The translations under genes were made by a program, and so were the position numbers. From CAZJFH01 sp964545205 (GTDB lineage Bacteria > Pseudomonadota > Alphaproteobacteria > Rhodospirillales > Magnetospirillaceae): 41,409 bases of DNA. Where the stretch lies: NCBI GenBank assembly GCA_964545205.1, contig CAZJFH010000046.1:1-41409 (forward strand), read 5' to 3'. How positions within the stretch are numbered: position 1 is the stretch's first letter; every line of letters begins with the position of its first letter. Of the stretch, positions 24,401-32,065 are shown piece after piece. Below the pieces are notes generated by a model. The model was not told the origin of the DNA and made no database searches. It worked only from the letters and a program-made list of their open reading frames with translations.

Positions 24401-26569
24401 ATGATCAGGCGGCTGATGGAGACGATGACGGGACGGCTGGGGCTGCGGACGCGGCTGGTGCTGCTCGTCCTGTTCGCGTCGCTGCCGGCCTTCGCGGTCG
24501 CCTACCACGTCGCCCAGGAGGCCCGCCAGGAGACGGCGGAGTTCCTGCAGAGAGATTCCTTGCGTCTGGCCCACAAGGTGGCGGCCGAACAGGATTCGGT
24601 GGTCGAATCGACGCGCCAGCTGCTGACCGCGCTGGCGGCGGTGCCGGAAGTGCGCTGGGGCACCGGCTGCCAAAGCGTGCTGCAGTCCGTCGTCGCCAGC
24701 CCGATCTACAACTGGATGGCGGTTCTCGACAGCCGCGGGGTGGCGGTGTGCGGCGCGCCGGAGTCCGCCGTCCGCCACGGCGGCGAGGACTGGTTCCGGG
24801 AAGCGGTCCGGACCGGCAGCTTCACCCTGAGCGGCTTTCAGATGGGCCGGGTCGCCGGCAGTCCGGTGGCCATCGCCGCGCTGCCGATCCTGGACGACGC
24901 CGGCGTGTCCTCGCGCGTGCTGACCGCCAGCATCGACCTCGGCTGGCTCGGCCGCCGGCTGGCCGAGGCCGAGCACCCCGAGGCCAGCATCACCATCGTC
25001 GATCAGCAGGGAACCGTGCTCGCCCGCCATCCCGAGGCGGCCGCCTGGGTCGGCCGCTCGCTCGCCGACCATCCCGCCGTCGCCGCGGCGCTGACCCGCG
25101 GCGACGGCACCATGCTGGCGCGGGGGCTGATGCAGGACCAGCGCGCCTACGGCTTCACGCGCCTGGGCTCGACCGAGGCGCACGTCATCGCCGGCCTGCC
25201 GATGGACCGCGCCTGGCTGGAGGCCGACGCGATCTATTTCCGAACCCTGGCCCATCTGACCGGCATCGGGGTGATCGTGCTGCTGCTGGCGCTGTTCGCC
25301 GCCCAGCGACTGGTGGTGCGCCCGGTGGCGGCGCTGGCCGCGGCGGCCGGCCGGCTGTCGCGCGGCGACCTGCACGCGCGCAGCGGACTGCCGGCCGGCG
25401 GCGACGAGGTCGGAGAGCTGGCGGCGCGCTTCGACAGCATGGCGGCCGCGGTCGAGGAGATGGTGCAGGCCCGTACCGAGGAATTGCGGGAAAGCGAAGC
25501 GCGCTTCCGCCTGGCGCTGCGCTCGACCCGGGTCGTGGTGTTCAGCCAGGACCAGGGCCTGCGCTACACCTGGATTCACGGCCCGGGGCGGGCCTTCGCA
25601 CCGGAACGCTGGCTGGGCCGCTCGGACGACGAACTGTTCGCGCCCGAGGACGCGGGGATCCTGGCCGCCTTCAAGCGCCGGGTGATGGAGACGGGCGTCG
25701 GCGCCCGCGAATTCCTGGCGTTGCGCGGCGAAGGCGATCCGAAGGTCTACGACGCGCTGGTCGAGCCGCTGCGCGACCGCGCGGGCGTGGTGGTCGGCGT
25801 GATGGGCTCGGCGATCGACGTCACCGAGGAGCGCCGCCGCCAAGGCGAGTTCGAGGCCGCCCGCGCCGCCGCCGAGAACGCCGACCGGGCCAAGACCCAG
25901 TTCCTGGCCGCCGCCAGCCACGACCTGCGCCAGCCGCTGCAGGCGCTGTCGCTGTACATGCACCTGCTGAACGGCAAGCTCGAGACCCCCGAGCAGCGCA
26001 GCCTGGCCGACTTGGTCACCCAGAGCAGCGAGGCCGCCTGCCGGCTGGTCGACACGCTGATGGGCCTGTCGGCGCTCGAGACCGGCCAGGTCCAGCCCCG
26101 CGTCGCCAGCGTCGCGGTGGGGCCGCTGCTGTGCCGGATCGCCGAGGAGGCGCGGGGCGAGGCCGCCGACAAGGGCCTCGACATCCGCGTGCGGGTCGCC
26201 GGGATGATCGTCGACACCGATCCGGTGCTGCTGGAGCGCATGGTGCGCAACCTGGTCAAGAACGCCCTGCGCTACACCGAGCGCGGCAGCATCCTGATCG
26301 CCGGTCGCCGCGACGGCGACGGCTGCCGCGTCGAGGTCTGGGACACCGGCCCCGGCATCCCCGCCGAGAAGCTGCAGGTCATCTTCGAGGACTTCTACCA
26401 GCTTCCGGGCGCGCGCCGGCCCGGCGAGCACGGCCTCGGGCTGGGGCTGTCGACGGTGGCGCGCATGGGGCGGCTGCTGGGGCACGAGATCGGCGTGCGC
26501 TCGCGCGTCGGCCGCGGCTCGAAGTTCTTCATCCGCTTGCCGCGGGGCAGCGCCTCGCTGGCGGCGTGA
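24401..26569 (+). CDS. Membrane sensor histidine kinase (periplasmic sensor, HAMP, PAS, HisKA, HATPase)
   Basis: A 722-residue inner-membrane kinase. Membrane segments lie near residues 16-38 and 285-310, enclosing a periplasmic sensor of about 245 residues, probably a dCache-like fold. A HAMP domain follows (RPVAALAAAAGRLSRGDL), then a PAS domain (SEARFRLALRSTRVVVFSQD), the HisKA helix with SHDLRQPLQALSL (phospho-acceptor His507), and the ATPase boxes NLVKNALRYTE, DTGPGIP and GLGLGLST. There is no receiver domain and no response-regulator gene beside it, so it is an orphan kinase. ATG 24401 is chosen; 24416 and 24425 are alternatives with no better ribosome-binding site. The ligand is unknown. 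Confidence 0.9.
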   Translation: MIRRLMETMTGRLGLRTRLVLLVLFASLPAFAVAYHVAQEARQETAEFLQRDSLRLAHKVAAEQDSVVESTRQLLTALAAVPEVRWGTGCQSVLQSVVASPIYNWMAVLDSRGVAVCGAPESAVRHGGEDWFREAVRTGSFTLSGFQMGRVAGSPVAIAALPILDDAGVSSRVLTASIDLGWLGRRLAEAEHPEASITIVDQQGTVLARHPEAAAWVGRSLADHPAVAAALTRGDGTMLARGLMQDQRAYGFTRLGSTEAHVIAGLPMDRAWLEADAIYFRTLAHLTGIGVIVLLLALFAAQRLVVRPVAALAAAAGRLSRGDLHARSGLPAGGDEVGELAARFDSMAAAVEEMVQARTEELRESEARFRLALRSTRVVVFSQDQGLRYTWIHGPGRAFAPERWLGRSDDELFAPEDAGILAAFKRRVMETGVGAREFLALRGEGDPKVYDALVEPLRDRAGVVVGVMGSAIDVTEERRRQGEFEAARAAAENADRAKTQFLAAASHDLRQPLQALSLYMHLLNGKLETPEQRSLADLVTQSSEAACRLVDTLMGLSALETGQVQPRVASVAVGPLLCRIAEEARGEAADKGLDIRVRVAGMIVDTDPVLLERMVRNLVKNALRYTERGSILIAGRRDGDGCRVEVWDTGPGIPAEKLQVIFEDFYQLPGARRPGEHGLGLGLSTVARMGRLLGHEIGVRSRVGRGSKFFIRLPRGSASLAA

Positions 26570-26602
26570 GCGGCCGCGCGAAGCTTCCCGTTGCGCGGCC
26601 GC
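26570..26602. other. GC-rich stem-loop after the histidine kinase gene
   Basis: Perfect 10-bp arms GCGGCCGCGC (26570-26579) and GCGCGGCCGC (26593-26602) with a 13-base loop start directly after the kinase stop codon. There is no T-tract, so it may stabilise the mRNA end or pause transcription rather than terminate it. Confidence 0.4.
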
Positions 26603-26652
26603 CGGCCGCCGCATAGGCTAGAGGACGAGACGCAAATCCCGTCAACGCCTCG

Positions 26653-28056
26653 ATGACTCCACCGGAACCCCAGGTCTTGAAAGCCTTCAGCAGGCATCTG
26701 GCATGGCTGGCGCAGCTGTTCCAGCGCCGCGCCGAGGCCGCCGGCGATCCCGGCGCCGCCGTCGGGCCGCAGCCGTTCGCGGTGGCAATCGCCCCGATCG
26801 ACGGCGATGTCGAGCACGCGGCGCGCCAGCGCCTGGTCCAGGCGCTGGAGGGCCGCAAGGGCCTGCTCGTGCGCCCGGCGGCCGAGGCGCCGGTCCTCGA
26901 GAAGGCCGAAGGCGCCGCCCCCTTCGCCGCCGCCGCCGCCCAGGCGCGGCGGATCCTCGCCGCCGAGAAGGCCGACCTGCTGATCTGGGGCGCGGCGGCC
27001 GGCCGCGGCATCGAGTTGTTCATGACCCCGGCCGGCGAGGAGGGGCGCTGGGTCCATCTCGGCCTCGGCGCCCGGCTCGAGCTGCCGTCCGGCATCGACG
27101 GACAGGCGCCCGACCTTCTGCACGCCCTCGCCCTCGCCACGGTCGAGCCGCGCAACGACGCCCAGCGGGCCCTGCTCGACGAATTGCTGCGATCCGCGAC
27201 CGCCGTCGTCGAGGCGCTGCTGCGGCGGCTGCCGAGCGGCCTGACGCCGCGGCAGCAGGCCTCGGTGCTGTCGGCCTGCGGCCGGGTGGCGGCGGCGATG
27301 GCGGCCGCCGCGCCGGACGGCGACTGGCTCGGCCGGGCCGAAACCGCATACGCCACCGCGCTCGCCCGCCTGCCGACCCGCGACCGCACGGCGCTCGACG
27401 ACGTGCTGCCGCCGCGCCAGCGCGCCGCGCTGCTGAGCCTGCGCAGCGAGCACAGCGGCGAGGACGCCGACCGCGAGGCGGCGATCGCCGCCTGGCGCGA
27501 GGCGGTGGAGGCGCTGCCGCGCGCCGCCTTCCCCGTCGACTGGGCCGAGGACCACAACCGACTCGGCCTGGCGCTGTACCGCTTCGACCTCAAGGCCGGC
27601 CGCACCGACCTGCTCAAGCAGGCGGTGGCCGACTTCCAGGCGGCGCTGCAGGTCCACACCCGCGCCGAGCAGCCGCGCCGCTGGGCCGAGGTCGTCAACA
27701 ACCTGGCCCAGGCGCTGCAGGTCTATGGCGACGCCATCCGCAGCGTCGAGGTGCTGGACAAGGCGGTCGAGGCCTGTCGCGCCGTGCTCGAGGTCCGCAC
27801 GCGCGAGACCGATCCGCTGGGCCGCGCGGCGGCCCTGAACACGCTGGGCACGGCGCTGTTCCTGCGCGACAAGCACGCCGACGAGAGCGCCCATCTCGAC
27901 GAGGCCGCCGAGACGCTGCAGGCGGCGGCGGAGGAATACCGGGCGCTGGGGCTGGAGAAGCTGGCCGGGCTCGCCGAGAAGAACCGCGGCCATGTCGAGC
28001 GCCTGGCCAAGGACCGCGCCGACCGCCGCGCCCGCTTCGACTGGGCCGAGGACTGA
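26653..28056 (+). CDS. TPR-like helical repeat protein of unknown function
   Basis: A 467-residue, soluble-looking protein with no signal peptide. The first 150 residues contain an alternating beta/alpha pattern (FAVAIAPIDGD, ADLLIWGAAAGRGIELFM) that may be a small sensor or nucleotide-like domain. From about residue 270 to the end it is made of helical repeats of TPR type (AIAAWREAVEALPR, DHNRLGLALYRFDLKAG, VVNNLAQALQVYGD, LNTLGTALFLRDK), suggesting a protein-interaction scaffold. I do not recognise a named family. It follows the histidine kinase by 83 bases on the same strand; whether the two work together is unknown. Confidence 0.75.
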   Translation: MTPPEPQVLKAFSRHLAWLAQLFQRRAEAAGDPGAAVGPQPFAVAIAPIDGDVEHAARQRLVQALEGRKGLLVRPAAEAPVLEKAEGAAPFAAAAAQARRILAAEKADLLIWGAAAGRGIELFMTPAGEEGRWVHLGLGARLELPSGIDGQAPDLLHALALATVEPRNDAQRALLDELLRSATAVVEALLRRLPSGLTPRQQASVLSACGRVAAAMAAAAPDGDWLGRAETAYATALARLPTRDRTALDDVLPPRQRAALLSLRSEHSGEDADREAAIAAWREAVEALPRAAFPVDWAEDHNRLGLALYRFDLKAGRTDLLKQAVADFQAALQVHTRAEQPRRWAEVVNNLAQALQVYGDAIRSVEVLDKAVEACRAVLEVRTRETDPLGRAAALNTLGTALFLRDKHADESAHLDEAAETLQAAAEEYRALGLEKLAGLAEKNRGHVERLAKDRADRRARFDWAED

Positions 28057-28118
28057 CGCCGCGGAAGCGGGAGCCCATTCCTGAGGCGCCGCAACCTACT
28101 GAAATGTCACAGGAATGG

Positions 28119-28138
28119 ATGCCCGCTTTCGCGGGCAT
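28119..28138. repeat. Short hairpin repeat, ATGCCCGC / GCGGGCAT
   Basis: Perfect 8-bp arms with a TTTC loop, embedded in GGAATGG...GACGG context. This hairpin type is common between genes in GC-rich alphaproteobacteria, to my recollection. It is unrelated in sequence to the CCCTCTCCCGC family. Confidence 0.6.
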
Positions 28139-28152
28139 GACGGCTGAGATTG

Positions 28153-28256
28153 GGTTCATCGCCGAATTCCGGGGAGAGCCACGGGCGCTTCCTCCTCTCC
28201 CTCTCCCGCCTGCGGGAGAGGGTCAGTTACGCATCCCCGGAATTCGGCGATGAACC
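28153..28256. repeat. Composite element: perfect 23-bp inverted repeat enclosing REP-like palindrome copy E
   Basis: The left arm 28153-28175 (GGTTCATCGCCGAATTCC...) is the exact reverse complement of the right arm 28234-28256. Inside the 58-base interval lies a CCCTCTCCCGC palindrome (28199-28222, CT loop). The whole 104 bases can fold as a long cruciform. It lies between convergent genes. Confidence 0.85.
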
Positions 28257-28294
28257 AATTTTTCCGCACGCTCGAGGCGACCGTCGCGTCAGAC

Positions 28295-30316
28295 TCACAC
28301 CGCCCGCGTCGCCGCGGCGAGCCAGGCGGCGGTTTCGGAATCGAGCAGCGGCGTCAGGATCTCGCGCACGCGGGCGTGGTAGTCGTTCAGCCACGCCGCC
28401 TCGGCGTCGTCGAGCAGGGCGCGCTCGACCAGGGCGAGGTCGATGGGGGCCAGAGTCAGGGTCTCGAAGCCGAGCATCGGCCGTTCGGCGCCGGGCACCG
28501 TCTCCTCGCGCACCGCGACCAGGTTCTCGATGCGGATGCCGTAGGCGCCGGTCTTGTAGTAGCCGGGCTCGTTCGACAGCACCATGCCCGGCCGCAGCGC
28601 CACGGGATTGCCGACCTTCGAGATGCGCTGCGGGCCCTCGTGCACCGACAGGAAGCTGCCGACCCCGTGGCCGGTGCCGTGGTCGTAGTCGAGCCCGTCG
28701 CCCCACAGCGCCCGCCGCGCCAGCACGTCGAGCTGGCTGCCGGTGGTGCCGGCCGGGAACCGCGCCGTGGCGACGGCGATGTGGCCCTTGAGCACCAGGG
28801 TGAAGCGGCGGCGCTCCTCGGCCCCGGCGGCGCCGATCGCCACCGTGCGGGTGACGTCGGTGGTGCCGTCGAGATACTGGGCGCCGCTGTCGAGCAGGTA
28901 CAGCGCGCCCGGCTCGAGGACGCGCTGGCTAGCCGGCGTCGCCCGGTAATGGACGATGGCGCCGTTGGGGCCGGCGCCGGAGATGGTCGGGAAGGACAGG
29001 CCGGCGAAGCGCTCGTTGTCGGCGCGGAACGCCTCCAGCCGATCCGCCGCGGCGATCTCGGCGAGGCCGCCGCCCGGCGCCGCGCGCGACAGCCAGGCCA
29101 GGAAGCGGACCAGCGCGGCGCCGTCGCGGCGATGGGCGGCGCGCATGCCGTCGAGCTCGACCGGGTTCTTGCAGGCCTTGGGCAGCGCGCAGGGATCGGC
29201 GCCGCGGTCGACCTCGGCCTCGACCGCCTGCAGCCGGTCGGCGATCCAGGCCGGCGTCGTCGCCGCCTCGACCCGCACCCGCCTGCCGGCCAGCGCGTCG
29301 AGCCCGGCGCCGAGTTCGGCGGGATCGCGCACCGTCACCTCGGCATCGAGGTGGCCGGCGATGGCCGGCGCCAGCTTGCGGCGGTCGACGAACCACTCGA
29401 CGCGGCGGTCGGCGTGGACGATGGCGAAGGACAGCGGCAGCGGCGTGTAGGGCACGTCGTTGCCGCGCACGTTGAGCAGCCAGGCGATGCTGTCGGGCGC
29501 CGTCAGCACCGCCGCCGCGACCTTGTCGGCGGCGAGGGCGGCGGCGATCTCGCGCCGCTTGTCGGCGGCGGCGCGCCCGGCGAAGGCCTCGTCCTGCGGC
29601 ACCACCGGGCCGAGCGGCGCCGGCGGCTGGTCGCGCCAGACGGCGTCGACGGGATTGTCCTCGCAGGCGACCAGCAGCGCGCCGGCCCGCGCGCAGGCGG
29701 CGCGCAGGCGCTCGACCCCTTCGATGGCGTGCAGCCACGGGTCGTAGCCCAGCCGCGCGCCCTCGGGCAGCGTCTCGGCCAGCCAGCGGTGCGGCGGCAT
29801 CTCGATCAGGTGCAGCGGCCGGAACACCGCCGTGTCGACCTCGTGGCCGACCTGCAGCGTGTAGCGGCCGTCGACGAAGATCGCCGCCGCCTCGCGCAGC
29901 GCCACCGCGACCCCGGCCGAGCCGGTGAAGCCGGTCAGCCAGGCCAGGCGCTCGGCGCGGCGGGCGACGTATTCGCCCTGGTGCTCGTCGGCGCGCGGGA
30001 TGACGAAGCCGTCGAGATTGCGCCGCGCCAGCTCGCGGCGCAGCGCGGCGATGCGCTCCGGCCCGGCGCCGGCCGCCGGTTCCGGCGGCACCAGCGCGTC
30101 GCGGGCGGCGATCAGCAGCCGCCGCAACTCGGGCGAGGGCCGTTCGGCGATCAGCGACAGCCAGGCGTCGTCGCGCGCCGGCGGCGCCGCGGCGATGCCG
30201 GCGAGGACGTCGCGCACCTCGGCGACCGACAGCGCGATGCCGTCGCGACGCAACGCCGTTTCGAGCCGGTCGTCCTCGATCGCCTGCGCGTGTTCGCCGT
30301 CGCGGGGTGCGGCCAT
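28295..30316 (-). CDS. pepP: Xaa-Pro aminopeptidase (aminopeptidase P, M24B)
   Basis: Metallopeptidase that removes an N-terminal residue preceding proline. The 673-residue protein has an N-terminal helical extension of about 85 residues, then two creatinase-like domains (RIAALRRELARRNLDGFVIP onward), and the C-terminal pita-bread domain with metal ligands: the Asp pair in YLLDSGAQYLDGTTDVTRT, HGTGHGVGSFLSVHE, EPGYYKTG and GIRIENL. Start ATG at 30316 has AGGAGGA about 8 bases upstream, supporting the long form. It lies on the minus strand, convergent with the TPR gene and divergent from the DUF1127 gene. Likely cytoplasmic, as no signal peptide is seen. Confidence 0.94.
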   Translation of the reverse strand: MAAPRDGEHAQAIEDDRLETALRRDGIALSVAEVRDVLAGIAAAPPARDDAWLSLIAERPSPELRRLLIAARDALVPPEPAAGAGPERIAALRRELARRNLDGFVIPRADEHQGEYVARRAERLAWLTGFTGSAGVAVALREAAAIFVDGRYTLQVGHEVDTAVFRPLHLIEMPPHRWLAETLPEGARLGYDPWLHAIEGVERLRAACARAGALLVACEDNPVDAVWRDQPPAPLGPVVPQDEAFAGRAAADKRREIAAALAADKVAAAVLTAPDSIAWLLNVRGNDVPYTPLPLSFAIVHADRRVEWFVDRRKLAPAIAGHLDAEVTVRDPAELGAGLDALAGRRVRVEAATTPAWIADRLQAVEAEVDRGADPCALPKACKNPVELDGMRAAHRRDGAALVRFLAWLSRAAPGGGLAEIAAADRLEAFRADNERFAGLSFPTISGAGPNGAIVHYRATPASQRVLEPGALYLLDSGAQYLDGTTDVTRTVAIGAAGAEERRRFTLVLKGHIAVATARFPAGTTGSQLDVLARRALWGDGLDYDHGTGHGVGSFLSVHEGPQRISKVGNPVALRPGMVLSNEPGYYKTGAYGIRIENLVAVREETVPGAERPMLGFETLTLAPIDLALVERALLDDAEAAWLNDYHARVREILTPLLDSETAAWLAAATRAV

Positions 30317-30685
30317 GTCGTGCGTCCTCCTGTGCTGTCGGAGAAGCTAAGCCCAGGCCCGCCGCCCGGCAAGACCGCCCGACCGCACACTCGAACGGCG
30401 CCGCCGCCGGCGGAGGTTATGCTGCAGCGCAGCACAAGGCGGCGGCCGCGGTCGCCCGCCGCGCCGCGCCAACCGGAATGGCCGCTCGACGCGTTGAAAA
30501 TCCGCTATTTGGGCGAATATTGACGCGCATTCGACCTAAAGTTAACGAACCGGAAAGGGCCCATGCGCGCCACGAATTGCTGCGATGCGAAATCTCGAAC
30601 CCACCCCGGATGCCTATTCCTATATCGTTACCTCGACATCGGCGGAAGGCCGGTCGACCTATTCATTTCGTAAGTGGTGAGTGCC
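30317..30685. other. Divergent regulatory region between pepP and the DUF1127 gene
   Basis: No gene fits in these 369 bases. The left part near pepP is GC-rich and carries the pepP ribosome-binding site and a CTGC-N3-GCAG palindrome (listed separately). From about 30490 the sequence becomes distinctly AT-rich; TTGAAA at 30494-30499 and AATATT at 30516-30521 (16-base spacing) are a weak promoter candidate reading toward the DUF1127 gene. That leaves a long 5' untranslated region of about 160 bases. Confidence 0.5.
30417..30437. promoter_or_regulatory. CTGC-N3-GCAG palindrome, candidate PhaR-type operator
   Basis: Perfect arms TGCTGC (30420-30425) and GCAGCA (30429-30434) around AGC, extended by TT/AA on the outside with one mismatch. 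The core matches the CTGC-N3-GCAG pattern reported for PhaR, the regulator of polyhydroxyalkanoate granule genes in alphaproteobacteria. The assignment comes from pattern similarity only; no PHA gene is in the window. Confidence 0.4.
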
Positions 30686-31069
30686 ATGTGGTCCTATGAA
30701 CAGCAACCCGACTGGCTGGACCGGTCCAACGACGTCGAGCACCTGATCGCCCAGGCGCGCGTGGCGCGCGCGCAGGCCGTGGCCCATTACGTGAAGCTCG
30801 GCGCCGCCCGGCTCGCCCACGGGGTGGCCGCGCTGCTGCGCCCTTTTCGGCAGTGGCAGGAGCGGCTGGCGCTCCGCGCCGAACTGGATCACATGAGCGA
30901 CCTCGAGCTGCGTGACATCGGCCTGTCGCGTTGCGACATCGACGCCGTCGTCGACGGCAGCTACCGCGACGAGCGGGCGCCGGTGCGCCGCCGGCCGCTG
31001 CTGGTGCGCCTCGATCCCGGCCCGCGCCGCGTCGAGCCGCAGCCGGGCGGCACCAGGCACGCCGCCTGA
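30686..31069 (+). CDS. DUF1127 domain protein
   Basis: A 127-residue, strongly basic protein. Residues about 55-90 form the DUF1127 motif: FRQWQERLALRAELDHMSDLELRDIGLSRCDIDAVVDG (split when quoted: key residues W, R, L-x-x-M-S-D-x-E-L-x-D-I-G-L-S-R). Before it is an alpha-helical, Ala-rich region and after it an Arg/Pro-rich tail of about 34 residues, making it longer than the usual 50-90 residues. Start is taken as ATG 30686 with GGTGAG just upstream; GTG 30674 and 30677 are possible. DUF1127 proteins have been linked to RNA binding and phosphate or carbon metabolism in other alphaproteobacteria; its role here is unknown. Confidence 0.82.
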   Translation: MWSYEQQPDWLDRSNDVEHLIAQARVARAQAVAHYVKLGAARLAHGVAALLRPFRQWQERLALRAELDHMSDLELRDIGLSRCDIDAVVDGSYRDERAPVRRRPLLVRLDPGPRRVEPQPGGTRHAA

Positions 31070-31075
31070 CCGTTC

Positions 31076-31972
31076 TCAGCCGGCCAGGACCAGCGTCGTC
31101 CAGCCGTTGACGGCGACGCGGCCGGCCAGGCGCAGGCCCTGGGCGCGGTGGGCGTTGAGCACCATCCGCTCCTGGCGGCTCAAGAGACCCGACAACACCG
31201 CCATGCCGCCGGGCGCCAGGTGCGCCCGGAGGTCCGGCGCCATCCGGCACAGCGGCCGCGCCAGGATGTTGGCGGCGATCAGGTCGTAGGGCCGCCCGGC
31301 CCCGACCGCCGGATCGCGGTAGCCGTCGCTGACCACCGCCGTGATCCGCGCCGCCAGGCCGTTGCGCCGCGCGTTGAAGCGCGACACCCGCACCGATTCC
31401 GGATCGATGTCCGAGGCCGTCACCGCCACCGGCCACAGCTTCGCCATCGCCATCGCCAGGATCGCCGAACCGCAGCCCATGTCGAGCGGCCGGCGGAACC
31501 GGCGGCGCTTGGCCAGTTCGCTCAGCGCCAGCAGGCAGCCGAAGGTGGTGGCGTGCTCGCCCGAGCCGAACGCGGTGCCGGCGTCGACCAGCAGCGGAAT
31601 GCTCGCCGCCGGCGGCCGACCCTGCCAATGCGAGCCGTGCACGAAGAACCGCCCGGCGCGGATCGGCGGGAAGGCGCGCAGGTTCTCGGTCAGCCAGTCG
31701 ACCTGCGGCAGGCGGCCGTAGTCCGGCCGCGGCACCGCCAGCCCCAGCGCCGTGGCCGCGAGCTGCAGCGACAGCTCGACGGCGGCGTGGTCGGGCGGCG
31801 TGCGGCACACCGCCTCCAGCCGCCAGTCGGCGCCCTCGCCGGGGTCCTTGCCCTCGGGCAGCATCATCGAGACGGCATCCGAATGCCCATCCAGCGCCGC
31901 CTCGAAGGCGTCGAGGGCGTGCTCGGGGACGGTGACGCTGATGCGCCAAAGCTCGGCGGTCGGCTTGCTCAT
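31076..31972 (-). CDS. prmA: Ribosomal protein L11 methyltransferase PrmA
   Basis: SAM-dependent enzyme that trimethylates ribosomal protein L11 in the cytoplasm. The 298-residue protein has an N-terminal substrate-binding domain (ELWRISVTVPEHALDAFEAAL) and a Rossmann methyltransferase domain with TAFGSGEHATT, the SAM-binding LDMGCGSAILAMA, ASDIDPESV and the LIAANILARPL motif. The frame extends further upstream through the repeat element, but MSKPTAELW at 31972 is the natural start. It lies 93 bases downstream of uvrD on the same strand and its end is 6 bases from the DUF1127 gene (convergent). Confidence 0.94.
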   Translation of the reverse strand: MSKPTAELWRISVTVPEHALDAFEAALDGHSDAVSMMLPEGKDPGEGADWRLEAVCRTPPDHAAVELSLQLAATALGLAVPRPDYGRLPQVDWLTENLRAFPPIRAGRFFVHGSHWQGRPPAASIPLLVDAGTAFGSGEHATTFGCLLALSELAKRRRFRRPLDMGCGSAILAMAMAKLWPVAVTASDIDPESVRVSRFNARRNGLAARITAVVSDGYRDPAVGAGRPYDLIAANILARPLCRMAPDLRAHLAPGGMAVLSGLLSRQERMVLNAHRAQGLRLAGRVAVNGWTTLVLAG

Positions 31973-31990
31973 TCTGGTTCCAACGTCCTT

Positions 31991-32050
31991 CTGGAGCGCG
32001 GGTCTCCAGACCCGCACCGCTGCTTGCGCGTCGGGATACGCGCGCTCCTG
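31991..32050. repeat. Double-hairpin repeat, copy 1
   Basis: Outer arms GGAGCGCG (31993-32000) and CGCGCTCC (32041-32048) enclose two hairpins: GCGGGTCT-CC-AGACCCGC (31998-32015) and GCGCGT-CGGGAT-ACGCGC (32026-32043). It fills the gap between uvrD and prmA. A second copy is at 36705-36778. Confidence 0.8.
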
Positions 32051-32065
32051 GGAGAGGGCAAGCAC

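Larger units (their letters stand above)
28057..28294. other. Convergent intergenic region made of nested repeats
   Basis: It separates the TPR gene (+) from the aminopeptidase gene (-). It holds a hairpin at 28119-28138 and a composite inverted repeat at 28153-28256. Either hairpin could end both converging transcripts. No gene fits. Confidence 0.7.

Noticed and set aside
26570..26602. Rho-independent terminator after the histidine kinase
   Set aside because: The stem is strong but no T-run follows, so it was kept only as a stem-loop.
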